NCBI GenBank assembly: GCA_026874595.1 | Contig: CM049319.1 | Location: 63,411,917-63,475,916 of the forward strand | Direction of reading: 5' to 3' | Length of the DNA: 64,000 bases | Origin: Sipunculus nudus | Taxonomy: Eukaryota > Annelida > Sipuncula > Golfingiida > Sipunculidae | In this document: piece by piece, positions 46,222-60,499 of the stretch | Numbering within the stretch: position 1 is the stretch's first letter | How the letters are laid out: every line of letters begins with the position of its first letter | Translations under genes and position numbers: made by a program | Notes under the pieces: generated by a model | What the model saw: only the letters and a program-made list of their open reading frames with translations | Told to the model about the DNA's origin: nothing | Databases searched by the model: none

Positions 46222-47336
46222 TCCCACAATACCTCATTCATTTCTGTTACCATCATTATATTGATGACCTGTGTCACGGTCTATATACCCCGGTGATTAC
46301 CACGTTTTGGCAATATTTAATGCTTTTCATGTTATGTGCATGGGCCAATCCCGTCCACAACTTAGGTTGTTGATTGAGAGATGTATGTGATAACTAACCT
46401 ATATTTGTTCATAGGCCCCTTGTTTATATAAGGTAATGGGATATCTTATTCCCGAGGGTTGTATATTCACGATTTTTTTCCCATCCGTGAATATCGCAAT
46501 ATTAAAACCCTCTCGAACAAAAAAGCAGCCACAGTGTATATATGAAATATTGCATTAGTATTTTAAGTGCAATAGGTTTAACCTCCACACAGTGCTTGTT
46601 TCTAAATTATCCCCGTGTGTATATGTGGACATTATATGATTGTATTGTTTATGACAGTGATGGAAGACTCGAGTCCGGACTCGAACTCGAAACCAGACTC
46701 GAGTCCACTCTTAAAGGATTAGACGTAGACTCGAGGATCCTGGACTCGAACTTGTACGCGACCACAGAGTAAAGGACTCGAGATATCATAACATCTCGAG
46801 TCTAGTAGAAGGATGCTCTGTAATGATATATTATAAAGACATTAATATACATATGAACTATCAACAGAATATATATTATATGTGATATATTATATATATG
46901 CCCAGCTTCAGCTCGCCATCGGGAGATAAACGAAACTAATCATTCAAGTAAAAGCATGCATGTGAAAACTGACATAAAATTAATTATTGTAATTTCAAAT
47001 TTGCGTTTAAGATTCCTTTAATAAGGAATTTTTACAGGAATCGGACTCGGACTTTGACTCAGTTCCAAATGACTCGGACTGTTGGGCTTGGACTAAGAAA
47101 CTCGAGGACTTGGTTGGACTCGAACTCGAGTAGACTGTCCTCCCACTTGCACTTGGACTAGGATGGCGTCCACTCGACACAGGTTCATAATGCATTTGAA
47201 GATCCTATTTTATAAAAGAAAATATACAAATACTGGTGCCAATAATTAGCTTTTCATGGTTTTAGATGTGAGGAGTACATCCTCATGAAATTTTCCTAAT
47301 ATTAAATAAATCAAAACCATTCTCACGATTTTTCAG
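45945..47336. other. Intron 2 of gene copy 1
   Basis: GT at 45945 and AG at 47335-47336. It contains a (TA)n tract, the unit A/B junction at 46284 and the GACTCGAG clusters. Frames such as 46542-46772 arise from the CTCGAG repeats. Confidence 0.75.
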
Positions 47337-47605
47337 ATAACTTTAGTCCCTGGGGGAAGGGATTCACTAAGTATCCCGGTGTGAGGTTCGTGGGGAGTCA
47401 GTTCATCATGGAAACGGTATCCACGGGCAGTGAACAGGACTGCATCTCCCGCTGTGCTGTGTCACGTGGCTGCAAGACTGTCAACGTCCTGAAGGAAACA
47501 ATACAGCAAGTGTGTCAGATGTTCTCCGCCAGACGGCGCTACCTGAATACCACCGTGCAGCCAGCGAGCAACTCGGTCATGTTTGAGCTGACGTACGTCC
47601 GTTGA
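47337..47605 (+). CDS. ILEI-PAN gene copy 1, exon 3: PAN/apple-like domain
   Basis: Begins after CACGATTTTTCAG; the first two bases complete an Asp codon with exon 2. The 88 following residues start NFSPWGKGFTKYPGVRFVG, then DCISRCAVSRGCKTVNVL and QQVCQMFSARR, ending TYVR-stop at 47605. Four cysteines spaced C-x3-C-x5-C-x13-C fit a PAN/apple core, a small disulphide-bonded adhesion or glycan-binding module of secreted proteins. An NTT sequon lies near residue 71. ATTAAA at 47870-47875 is a possible poly(A) signal. It lies in unit B although exons 1-2 lie in unit A. Confidence 0.8.
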
Positions 47606-50096
47606 AGTAACCATCGCCTTGCAACAATAACAGTTGAACCTGTGTGAAACAACCTGTCTTATACCTGCCTATGAAGACTACCCTTGCGTGAACCATAAGC
47701 ATGCATTATGGGTTAAACTGTGTGATACGAACACCTGAGAATTAAGACAACGTTTCGTCAGTCCGAGGATGGTCTTTTTACAGAGACTCCACTGTATACG
47801 AATATGTCCAGGCCCTGGGCTAGAATGTATAATGACTTTGTGATCTGTTATATATCTGCAGTCGTTTGGATTAAAGTTTTTAGGGCTGCCTGAGATGCAA
47901 GGAATTTATGTTAAAATAGCGTAGGCTTCTGTTGAACAGCTTTCCATGATAACTCCCAATAGTTTGTGTAATATAGCCGCTTGTACCCTTCCGCAGAGGT
48001 CGTTTTTTACACAAAACGAACCTCTCCCTTTTAGGTACTATTTGACAGCCGGTACTACTTGACTTTACTTTCAGACTTTAAACTCAAAATTTGTTTCATT
48101 TCACGGATAAAAACTTCTGATTTCATTTTACATGCGCATGCATGCAAAATATTACTTACCGGTATACTGTACAGTCCTTATTACAAAAACACCCGTGTTT
48201 ATGTAAATTGCCATGATACAGTTCTTATCCAAATACTTCAACGGACTACATTAACATTACCCTCTTCACTCTATTTATATTTTATGCGAAAAAGATCACC
48301 CATTGGACTGGCCAAAAGTGGACTTAATTCCCAGGTGTTCTTATGAGACATGTAAGTTATAACTAATGTGAATGCATTCTGGTCACTCAAGGGTGGTCGT
48401 ATTAGACAGGTGGTCTTTTCTACCAGGTGCCACTGTAAATACATTGAAAGTAATCGAAGGTTGCCTTCCGGATCAGACCATCAATATATGTTTGTATTCG
48501 ATTCAATTTTCCATTCTTCGATGGTTTTCGAAATATAGTATTATCTAAATAAAATATTATGGTATCTGCTATTGTTTTGTTTTAAAGTCGTGTGCTTACT
48601 GCAGAATATACGTGGGAAACTGTTTGGACCGCGCGCGATCAGTAGTGCTAAATATAAACATAACGCGCACGCCACCTGGTGGCTGAACCATGCGCCTTCA
48701 TAATCAAGCATTTTTTTTTCAAGCTTTCAACTGGTATTTCTTCTGTGTTCCTTCATTCATGTTAATTTTCCTAATTCTGGATTTGGGATCGGAGCTCTGG
48801 TCACGCAGTCTTTTTTATGGTAAACACACACGTGAACCCTGCTTTCTCACACACAAAAAACATAACAGTGTGTGAAACCGGTGAACTGGATATATTGAGC
48901 CCGTGTGACGGGATGGTTTAGCTGGGAAACTTGTGTATTCAGCCAAAATGAGCTAACAATGTGAGATAATACACCTATCATGCAAATGTTTTTTTTTTTT
49001 TTGTTTCCATATAGTTCACATTCTCTTCATCAGAGGTCAGGCGAAAGAAGTTGAGCTAGTTACTAAGCGACCTCTGGTGAGGAGAGTACTTAATAAAGTG
49101 ACAACATCGAATCGAAGGCCTCACCTTGCCCCTGCTCTAGACTCCAGCATGTCGGTGAACTGTACAAATCTGTTGCTCAGAATATACTCGAGAAACTATT
49201 ATTAAAGTTTATATAATGTTCACCTTAATCTGATGTTTTATCTACAAAAATGGATCAGCCAGTATTAAATAAATCTCTTTTTAAACACACAGGATCGGGT
49301 TTACCCCGTGCTTCAAATTAATGTTACTTGACATTTCTAGATGAACACTTTATTTAATTGTAAATTAACTTGCAATATCGATTGGGTTTCTTTGACAACC
49401 AGAAGTAAAAAGTTTGGAAGTTTGCTTCTAGCAATAAGATTTATAGAAAAAGAGCTTGTATGTCCTATTTCTTATTTCTTCCGTATAGCACTAATTCACT
49501 AGATTCCTACATCGATAAGAGACCATAATGCATTTGTTTAAAATTGATTTTTGACCAAACAACGCTGTTCGATTTGATGTTTAGAAGGGAAATGATGATA
49601 AAAGCCTTAACTACACCTCCCGCCCCCCCCCCCCCCCCCCAACGAGGTCGGCGACGATGCGACGGGTCCCGACCTAAGCGCCTCGCAATGCCGAGGCGAA
49701 TGAAATTATACAGATCAGTTTATTTGTCAAAGATGTACAATAGAGGCAGCGTGTAAAATGTGACCCTGCACATGTGGGCAATATCTGCTATATCGCAGAC
49801 AACTTCACCAAGGTACTAATGTCAAATTAAATTGTTGTTAAAAAATAAGTCGATAATTCAATTAAGTACGTGTATTTATAGATCCCGGCAACATCCCCGT
49901 TGACTTTGGACCGTATATAATTGATTAATTTAAGTAAATGTATCATATATTTCGTGCATAACCCGTGGTATTGTGCATGAAAAATAAAATCACGTGCTAA
50001 GTGTTGATTTTCACTGCTGTGTTTTTGTAATCCCTTGTTCTCCTTCTTTCTCTATTTATATCTATAAAATTAAAATATTTCCCAGAAGATATGTAT

Positions 50097-50150
<54 letters not shown>

Positions 50151-50853
50151 TATTCACATCCACTTCGATTTACGCGGTAAACGTGCCCCTTGAAAAGGGA
50201 TCGTCTCAGCACGAATGAGTAAACTTTTGATTATGTTTATTACATAGTATTAGTATATGAATTATAGAAACAATCATTAGCAAAACAAGCAAACAAAATA
50301 CTAATGTAAAGGTATTTTGATAATTCCAATATATTTATTGTGTTAACACGGCATATTATGATTATAGTTTCATAATTTACAAAAATATAAAAATTTACAA
50401 AGCGAATGTAATATAAAAATATCATCTTATATAAAGTAAGGAAGTAGGCTAAAATGTAGTAAATATTTTGTAACAAATTAATATAAAATATTCACCATAA
50501 AACTCAGCGTTACCTATATATGTATGTATGTTTGTATGTATATATATATATATGTATATATATATTAATTGTATATGTATTAAATTTTTACTTTGAAAGA
50601 AACTGTGCTGTAAATGATTCCCCTTCTGAACTGACGTCCTTTGTTTAAATAATTTCTGTTTAATATTAAGTGAACTGATTTCAGGAAACCGTCTTATTTT
50701 CTAAGCAAGAACCACTATATATATACATGCATGCGAGATTCGTGAATTTATTCATGTATTTTCAAAATTTTTTGTTACTCAGAATTGATGCACATGCACA
50801 TACATAACAGAGTTTGGAAGCTGCGAAAAAGACGTCTCTATACAGGCCAAACG

Positions 50854-50925
<72 letters not shown>

Positions 50926-53273
50926 CATAAAATTTCCCCGGATTTATATGAGCTGACTATATTTATATGAGGTGAAAAAAGCAACCTTCACTCTTAGCAC
51001 GAAAGGTTCTTTATTGAAACTCTAGGGGTATTTGGCTTGTCCCAATATAGCAGAACCCCTGCGGGTTCTTTAAAAGAATCCTATCCATGCAGGGGTTCTT
51101 TTGAAGAGCCCTGTGAAGGGTACTTTGAAAGCCCTTAAGGCTTCCCTCAAGAACCTTTGCCTTACAATCATAGGGTTCTTGGGGTTCTTTAAACGGGTTT
51201 TTTTGGTTCTTTATAGGATCTTAAGGGTTCTTTTAAGGGTTCTAAAATAGTTCATTTTGGTTCTTTACATGCAAGTACTTACTGGGTTCTTGAAATGGTT
51301 CATTTCGGTTCTTTATAATGGTTCTTTGGGGTTTTCAGATGTCTCAGTTGTGTTTGTATAGGTTGTTGTAGTTTTCAAAAATAGAAAAATACCAAAAATC
51401 ATGGGGATAGTATTCTGATAAATGGTCTTTTTTTCAGTTAGTTTCTGAAGAAAGCGACTACAATGTACTTGAATATATTTATTTTAAAAATTGCGACGCA
51501 TTATATCTGTATTCTTTCTAATTCGTGAAATAAGTATGGCATCCTGAAAGCAATCCTTCTAATAAAATCACTTGAAACAAATGAAGGAGATATAAAATCC
51601 AGGACCGATTTAAATTACTCAACCAGCTTAGCTTACATGAAGTCAAGCAATTCCCGTTTGTAACAAAAACTTCAAACATTATAAAAATCTAAAGAAAATC
51701 ATGGAATGGTTCAAATGATTTGATCAAGCGTGCAGAGATTATGACTTAACCCCCTGCATACAAAAACTGAAACCAAGAAGGATTTAATAATGACTTCACT
51801 AATACCTCCGTCAAGGAGGTTATGTTTTTGCCGGCGTTGGTTTGTTTGTCTGTCTGTTTATCTGTTACCAACATTACTCAAAAAGTTATTGACGGATTTA
51901 GATGAACTTATTTGGTCTTGCGGCTATGATTTGAGCCCTGTTAATGAAGGACGAAGGATTTCGAGGTTTTCGCTCCATAAATTACAAAACACAGACACAG
52001 ATCACAGTGACCTACTCTTATGCTTCCTTGAGGACCTATCTGGTCCAGTTAGCATGTTATATTTTAGAAACCCGGGTCTTTCGGTTACGATTTGCGATCT
52101 GTAAACAGATCAATTGTTGGGTTCTGATATTTTTGCTCCATAACTCGGAGAAATAAGAGCACAGTGACCTACTAAGAGAATCTCTCTGGTCCAGTTGGGA
52201 TGTGTAATTTGAGATTCCCGGGTCTTTGGTTACGATTGTGCGTGTTAACTGATGGGTGAATTCTGCTTGATTTCGCTGAATAACTCGGATGATATAGGTC
52301 ACAGTGACCTAAAGTTTAATTTTTACAGAGAATATATCAAGATCTGTCAGCATTTGAAGTTTGAGCTCTCGCTCCATGAGTTGGAAAGTATAGGTCACAG
52401 TCACCCACTTTTCCGTTTTCCCAGAGACCTCTCAGATGCTGTCAACATGTGATGTTTGAAATTTTTTTTATTTACAATTGTTACCTTGTTAGCAGACTAA
52501 TAGATGGCTTTAGATGTTTTTGCGCCGTAAAATAGAATAACTTGAGAGTGACTTATATTTTGATTTCCGCAGAAGTTGGTTTGAGGGTACGATTTGTGTC
52601 CTGTTTATGAAGGACGAATATTTTTTTTCATCCGTAAAGCTTAATATATGGGTCATAGTGATATACTTTATAGTTTATACACAAAGGATCTATATCTGGA
52701 TCAGGTAGTTTGTGAAAGTTAAGGTTTCTGGGTCTTTCGGTTACAATTTTTGCACTGTCAACTTACTGACGGATGTATTCTAATGTTTTTGCTGGTACGT
52801 GGTAGATCTGAGCTCTGTAATTTTCTGTTTATATATTCTTTCTTGCTTAGCCACTGCCTTGTGTTTTGTTGTGTATCTGAGTGCCAATACGATGAGTGCG
52901 CCATCAAAAACCACACCATTTAATCATCACGTTAAACCAAAGGCAAAAGGTCCGTTATATGTTATTCAATAGTAATACAGTATACCGCGTGGAGAGAAAC
53001 GCTCTAGCTCCTTTTGCACGACGTTGCCCTATAAAAAAAAGCCATGCAATATATCATAATATCTCATGGAGGCTAAAATTTATAAGGGTTAAAGGAAAAC
53101 TATTTCGATTTCCAATCCGTTCCATTATTCTCTTTGTACAAGACTGTTAGTTATTTTTCTTATAAATATTTTTTTTGGCGGATGCTTTACAACCTTTATA
53201 GGATAAAGAGACATTTGTCTCATTCAGTCATTAAAATTGGTTTTATTGTGTTAAATGAACATAAATGAAAAAC

Positions 53274-53371
<98 letters not shown>

Positions 53372-53611
53372 ATATATAAATATAAATTGGAACCGACTTG
53401 TGATATGATTGTGGTAAAACCACATTGCTCTGCTAGTTCAGTTAATGTTTACATGCATGGTTTTGCCAAACAGGCAGATACTCAACTTTACGTGGTTGGA
53501 GGTTCCTGTTGTAAAATTGCTTATTTTTTGTCCCCGATTTTATCTTGTTCGTTTCGGTGTATAATGACAGTTATCACATGACGCGTAAAGAGTCCTGGGA
53601 AGGGTAATAAG

Positions 53612-53617
53612 TATAAA
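53612..53617 (+). promoter_or_regulatory. TATA box of gene copy 2
   Basis: TATAAA, 59 bases before the ATG at 53671, in the same context as copy 1. Confidence 0.5.
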
Positions 53618-53670
53618 GAGGATATGGATTTCCTGATAGCATCAGATTGTCGCTGGCCCTGACAGCTAAG

Positions 53671-54047
53671 ATGTGGTCCACCGTGCTATTCTGGCTTGCC
53701 TGCTCGGTTTTTGTTAATGGACAAAATACAAAGGAGACACAAAGCGTCAACATGACGTTTATTGTCAATACTCTTAACCAAGTGGTCAGTTCCCAAGTCC
53801 CAGTGTCCAGCGGGTCACTGACAGCTGATGACGTGAAGAAATTGGTGACAGAAATGCGGGGATTGGCTAGACAACACGAGCGGATCACAGAACTTGAAGG
53901 AAGTTTAAGGACGTTGGAACGCATGCTGACGACACAAATTCGTGGATTGCCTTAAACGTTTCGATGTTCTTGAAAGCAAGCTAGACGCGCATGCTCAGAA
54001 GACATGCCCACAACCTCACGTTGATCAGGTTAGGAATTACACAGTTG
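53671..54047 (+). CDS. ILEI-PAN gene copy 2, exon 1
   Basis: Identical signal peptide and helix to copy 1 except that nine bases (LFQ, 44340-44348 in copy 1) are absent, giving ITELEGSLRTLERML, a more regular heptad. The same in-frame TAA occurs at 53953-53955 and the same +1 open frame leads to the GTTG|GTGGGT donor at 54047. The shared break shows it predates the duplication or is not a real defect. Confidence 0.6.
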
Positions 54048-54987
54048 GTGGGTACAATCTTTACGGCAGTTTGTTTGTATTTATGTATTCTCTTGATCAA
54101 TTCTGGAAATAATGAGTGGAATGTAAGGAAAAAATGATATAGCAAGTTTTTTTATATGTATTGTCGTTGAAATGTCATACATCTTTTAAACTCATTGAAG
54201 TCATACTATACTAAAGTTGATGTGATAGTCCAAATGGTTTATTCCGTCTTGTTTTCGTCTGATACAGGTTTAATCGCTCTCTCCTCAGACAAAATCCGAC
54301 CTTAAGACTGTCCTTGGAATATCTTTATCTAAACCAAACAGATTCTATCTTCGCAAGCACTTAAATACCGTTCCCTATAGTCTGTCGTAAAAATGTGGCG
54401 AGTCGCATGTAGGAAATAAAGGCATACCGCTATTAAGTTCAATACAGAATGTTAAATATTCCCTAAGTAAAAAAATTTAATAAACTTTAAGAGATTACAA
54501 TAATAAAACTTGAAAAAAAAGTCAAATGATTCCTTGAGAGATGTTAAATTACGATGAAATCAACATCAGTATAACCTTTCCATGTAAAACAATTTATTCT
54601 GCCCGCGCCGTATCTCTTTTCCGAGAGTCCGTAGAACAATATTTTTTTGGTGTGGACTAACCACGATCAAGATCCTGATGTAGAGAATAAAAGGCTTGTT
54701 ATTTTGTACATCTGTCTTGAAAGAATTACTAAAAAATAACTACTGGTGCTGACACTAGCTTAACCTTGGTACTAATAGGCGGTTATGAATACGTGGCACT
54801 TTCACAGGAATTTGAAAAGATCCTTTGAAGGTGTTTAAATTAATATGTCTAATATACAGGCTCTTTACAGTTATACCGTACACACTCGATGAATGTAAAT
54901 AACCGTAAAGAGTCCGTGTATAACATGCATCATATAAGGCGATGGCGGAGATTTATGCATTCTGTTTCTACGGATTTTTTTTTGCAG

Positions 54988-55497
54988 CTCATGATAGGAT
55001 AATGGCGCCGTTTTGTCTACTTCAGTTGGTGAGTTATGGAGTTGAAGACACGGGATATATTCACGAAGCTACGGCTTTGTGGCTCAACAGTCAGAAATTA
55101 AATTTAACCCCAAACATGGGAGACCGATTCCGTGGAGTCCACTTGATAACTTTAAATTTTCAAGAACGACTCTGTACGCTGGGTTTTAGCGGATCATTCG
55201 ATACTTATGAGTACAAAAGCGTCGGGGTTTACCTCAATGCAAAACTGAAGGAATTTCCCAAAGGGACTGTCGTTGCCATGGTAACAAGTGATGAGTATGT
55301 CAACCATCTTGCCGAAGTTGTGCGAACATTGGAAAAAGAATATGGCGTCCGTATAAATGGCCTCGATACCCGTGCAGGCCCGTGGTTTCGTTCCAGCGCA
55401 GCCATCGTGGCGGTGAAGGGAGATCCCTCCCGCGCTAAATTCATGCAGAAACCAAGAAAGAAGGGGCCCGCCATTTTGACCGTAGACTGGTTGGATG
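54988..55497 (+). CDS. ILEI-PAN gene copy 2, exon 2: ILEI/FAM3-like domain
   Basis: Same splice sites and length (510 bases) as copy 1. Seven differences from copy 1, six changing the amino acid: H/Q, N/I, G/E and V/A within the first 25 codons, E/K in the TLEKEYG helix and V/M in KFMQKP. The domain core (RFRGVHLITLN, FDTYEYK, FPKGTVVAMV, AAIVAVKG) is unchanged, with no stop. The upstream ATG at 54942 is intronic if this splice model is right. Confidence 0.88.
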
Positions 55498-55710
55498 GTA
55501 AAATGTCTTTTTTTTTATAACTTTAAATTTTGCTCCTCTGTTAGAATGTTCTGTGTTCATCATATATGGCTTTATTCAGGTATTGTAGACAAAATATGGA
55601 TGACATTGCACGATTTCACATTTTGAACGTTTCGCGTGGGTTTCATTTTAGCGATCGCACCAAGACTTTAAAAACTAAGTAGAGCTGTATTTGTATTTAT
55701 TATAAAATGG

Positions 55711-55784
<74 letters not shown>

Positions 55785-56905
55785 TCCCACAATACCTCAT
55801 TCATTTCTGTTACCATCATTATATTGATGACCTGTGTCACGGTCTATATACCCCGGTGATTACCACGTTTTGGCAATATTTAATGCTTTTCATGTTATGT
55901 GCATGGGCCAATCCCGTCCACAACTTAGGTTGTTGATTGAGAGATGTATGTGATAACTAACCTATATTTGTTCATAGGCACCTTGTTTATATAAGGTAAT
56001 GGGATATCTTATTCCCGAGGGTTGTATATTCACGATTTTTTTCCCATCCGTGAATATCGCAATATTAAAACCCTCTCGAACAAAAAAGCAGCCACAGTGT
56101 ATATATGAAATATTGCATAAGTATTTTAAGTGCAATAGGTTTAACCTCCACACAGTGCTTGTTTCTAAATTATCCCCGTGTGTATATGTGGACATTATAT
56201 GATTGTATTGTTTATGACAGTGATGGAAGACTCGAGTCCGGACTCGAACTCGAAACCAGACTCGAGTCCACTCTTAAAGGATTAGACGTAGACTCGAGGA
56301 TCCTGGACTCGAACTTGTACGCGACCACAGAGTAAAGTACTCGAGATATCATAACATCTCGAGTCTAGTAGAAGGATGCTCTGTAATGATATATTATAAA
56401 GACATTAATATACATATGAACTATCAACAGAATATATATTATATGTGATATATTATATATATGCCCAGCTTCAGCTCGCCATCGGGAGATAAACGAAACT
56501 AATCATTCAAGTAAAAGCATGCATGTGAAAACTGACATAAAATTAATTATTGTAATTTCAAATTTGCGTTTAAGATTCCTTTAATAAGGAATTTTTACAG
56601 GAATCGGACTCGGACTTTGACTCAGTTCCAAATGACTCGGACTGTTGGGCTTGGACTAAGAAACTCGAGGACTTGGTTGGACTCGAACTCGAGTAGACTG
56701 TCCTCCCACTTGCACTTGGACTAGGATGGCGTCCACTCGACTACGACACAGGTTCATAATGCATTTGAAGATCCTATTTTATAAAAGAAAATATACAAAT
56801 ACTGGTGCCAATAATTAGCTTTTCATGGTTTTAGATGTGAGGAGTACATCCTCATGAAATTTTCCTAATATTAAATAAATCAAAACAATTCTCACGATTT
56901 TTCAG
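55498..56905. other. Intron 2 of gene copy 2
   Basis: GT at 55498, AG at 56904-56905. Holds the (TA)n tract, the unit B/C junction at 55847 and GACTCGAG clusters, with a 6-base expansion (CGACTACGACAC) near 56738 relative to unit B. Confidence 0.75.
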
Positions 56906-59670
56906 ATAACTTTAGTCCCTGGGGGAAGGGATTCACTAAGTATCCCGGTGTGAGGTTCGTGGGGAGTCAGTTCATCATGGAAACGGTATCCACGGGCAGT
57001 GAACAGGACTGCATCTCCCGCTGTGCTGTGTCACGTGGCTGCAAGACTGTCAACGTCCTGAAGGAAACAATACAGCAAGTGTGTCAGATGTTCTCCGCCA
57101 GACGGCGCTACCTGAATACCACCGTGCAGCCAGCGAGCAACTCGGTCATGTTTGAGCTGACGTACGTCCGTTGAAGTAACCATCGCCTTGCAACAATAAC
57201 AGTTGAACCTGTGTGAAACAACCTGTCTTATACCTGCCTATGAAGACTACCCTTGCGTGAACCATAAGCATGCATTATGGGTTAAACTGTGTGATACGAA
57301 CACCTGAGAATTAAGACAACGTTTCGTCAGTCCGAGGATGGTCTTTTTACAGAGACTCCACTGTATACGAATATGTCCAGGCCCTGGGCTAGAATGTATA
57401 ATGACTTTGTGATCTGTTATATATCTGCAGTCGTTTGGATTAAAGTTTTTAGGGCTGCCTGAGATGCAAGGAATTTATGTTAAAATAGCGTAGGCTTCTG
57501 TTGAACAGCTTTCCATGATAACTCCCAATAGTTTGTGTAATATAGCCGCTTGTACCCTTCCGCAGAGGTCGTTTTTTACACAAAACGAACCTCTCCCTTT
57601 TAGGTACTATTTGACAGCCGGTACTACTTGACTTTACTTTCAGACTTTAAACTCAAAATTTGTTTCATTTCACGGATAAAAACTTCTGATTTCATTTTAC
57701 ATGCGCATGCATGCAAAATATTACTTACCGGTATACTGTACAGTCCTTATTACAAAAACACCCGTGTTTATGTAAATTGCCATGATACAGTTCTTATCCA
57801 AATACTTCAACGGACTACATTAACATTACCCTCTTCACTCTATTTATATTTTATGCGAAAAAGATCACCCATTGGACTGGCCAAAAGTGGACTTAATTCC
57901 CAGGTGTTCTTATGAGACATGTAAGTTATAACTAATGTGAATGCATTCTGGTCACTCAAGGGTGGTCGTATTAGACAGGTGGTCTTTTCTACCAGGTGCC
58001 ACTGTAAATACATTGAAAGTAATCGAAGGTTGCCTTCCGGATCAGACCATCAATATATGTTTGTATTCGATTCAATTTTCCATTCTTCGATGGTTTTCGA
58101 AATATAGTATTATCTAAATAAAATATTATGGTATCTGCTATTGTTTTGTTTTAAAGTCGTGTGCTTACTGCAGAATATACGTGGGAAACTGTTTGGACCG
58201 CGCGCGATCAGTAGTGCTAAATATAAACATAACGCGCACGCCACCTGGTGGCTGAACCATGCGCCTTCATAATCAAGCATTTTTTTTTCAAGCTTTCAAC
58301 TGGTATTTCTTCTGTGTTCCTTCATTCATGTTAATTTTCCTAATTCTGGATTTGGGATCGGAGCTCTGGTCACGCAGTCTTTTTTATGGTAAACACACAC
58401 GTGAACCCTGCTTTCTCACACACAAAAAACATAACAGTGTGTGAAACCGGTGAACTGGATATATTGAGCCCGTGTGACGGGATGGTTTAGCTGGGAAACT
58501 TGTGTATTCAGCCAAAATGAGCTAACAATGTGAGATAATACACCTATCATGCAAATGTTTTTTTTTTTTTGTTTGTTTCCATATAGTTCACATTCTCTTC
58601 ATCAGAGGTCAGGCGAAAGAAGTTGAGCTAGTTACTAAGCGACCTCTGGTGAGGAGAGTACTTAATAAAGTGACAACATCGAATCGAAGGCCTCACCTTG
58701 CCCCTGCTCTAGACTCCAGCATGTCGGTGAACTGTACAAATCTGTTGCTCAGAATATACTCGAGAAACTATTATTAAAGTTTATATAATGTTCACCTTAA
58801 TCTGATGTTTTATCTACAAAAATGGATCAGCCAGTATTAAATAAATCTCTTTTTAAACACACAGGATCGGGTTTACCCCGTGCTTCAAATTAATGTTACT
58901 TGACATTTCTAGATGAACACTTTATTTAATTGTAAATTAACTTGCAATATCGATTGGGTTTCTTTGACAACCAGAAGTAAAAAGTTTGGAAGTTTGCTTC
59001 TAGCTATAAGATTTATAGAAAAAGAGCTTGTATGTCCTATTTCTTATTTCTTCCGTATAGCACTAATTCACTAGATTCCTACATCGATAAGAGACCATAA
59101 TGCATTTGTTTAAAATTGATTTTTGACCAAACAACGCTGTTCGATTTGATGTTTAGAAGGGAAATGATGATAAAAGCCTTAACTACACCTCCCGCCCCCC
59201 CCCCCCCCCCCCAACGAGGTCGGCGACGATGCGACGGGTCCCGACCTAAGCGCCTCGCAATGCCGAGGCGAATGAAATTATACAGATCAGTTTATTTGTC
59301 AAAGATGTACAATAGAGGCAGCGTGTAAAATGTGACCCTGCACATGTGGGCAATATCTGCTATATCGCAGACAACTTCACCAAGGTACTAATGTCAAATT
59401 AAATTGTTGTTAAAAAATAAGTCGATAATTCAATTAAGTACGTGTATTTATAGATCCCGGCAACATCCCCGTTGACTTTGGACCGTATATAATTGATTAA
59501 TTTAAGTAAATGTATCATATATTTCGTGCATAACCCGTGGTATTGTGCTATTGAAAAATAAAATCACGTGCTAAGTGTTGATTTTCACTGCTGTGTTTTT
59601 GTAATCCCTTGTTCTCCTTCTTTCTCTATTTATATCTATAAAATTAAAATATTTCCCAAAAGATATGTAT

Positions 59671-59726
<56 letters not shown>

Positions 59727-60114
59727 TATTCACATCCACTTCGATTTACGCGGTAAACGTGCCCCTTGAAAAGGGATCGTCTCAGCACGAATGAGTAAAC
59801 TTTTGATTATGTTTATTACATAGTATTAGTATATGAATTATAGAAACAATCATTAGCAAAACAAGCAAACAAAATACTAATGTAAAGGTATTTTGATAAT
59901 TCCAATATATTTATTGTGTTAACACGGCATATTATGATTATAGTTTCATAATTTACAAAAATATAAAAATTTACAAAGCGAATGTAATATAAAAATATCA
60001 TCTTATATAAAGTAAGGAAGTAGGCTAAAATGTAGTAAATATTTTGTAACAAATTAATATAAAATATTCACCATAAAACTCAGCGTTACCTATATATGTA
60101 TGTATGTTTGTATG

Positions 60115-60145
<31 letters not shown>

Positions 60146-60433
60146 TAATTGTATATGTATTAAATTTTTACTTTGAAAGAAACTGTGCTGTAAATGATTC
60201 CCCTTCTGAACTGACGTCCTTTGTTTAAATAATTTCTGTTTAATATTAAGTGAACTGATTTCAGGAAACCGTCTTATTTTCTAAGCAAGAACCACTATAT
60301 ATATACATGCATGCGAGATTCGTGAATTTATTCATGTATTTTCAAAATGTTTTGTTACTCAGAATTGATGCACATGCACATACATAACAGAGTTTGGAAG
60401 CTGCGAAAAAGACGTCTCTATACAGGCCAAACG

Positions 60434-60499
<66 letters not shown>

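Larger units (their letters stand above)
36749..46283 (+). repeat. Tandem array unit A (9535 bp)
   Basis: First of three direct repeats. Unit starts are fixed by TATACCCCGGTGATTACC at 36749, 46284 and 55847. Because the start lies in intron 2 of the embedded gene, unit A holds an orphan exon 3, about 6 kb of intergenic sequence, and then promoter, exon 1 and exon 2 of gene copy 1. Differences from unit B are sparse substitutions and microsatellite length changes. Left of 36749 the similarity to the other units stops abruptly. Confidence 0.95.
46284..55846 (+). repeat. Tandem array unit B (9563 bp)
   Basis: Second direct repeat, carrying exon 3 of gene copy 1 and promoter, exon 1 and exon 2 of gene copy 2. 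It is closer to unit C than to A: exon 3 is identical in B and C. The unit length differs from A by microsatellite changes and small indels. Confidence 0.95.

Noticed and set aside
49544-49756. Pro-rich frame over the poly(C) tract (also 59116-59328)
   Set aside because: In unit A the same frame is lost because the C tract has a different length, so it is not maintained.
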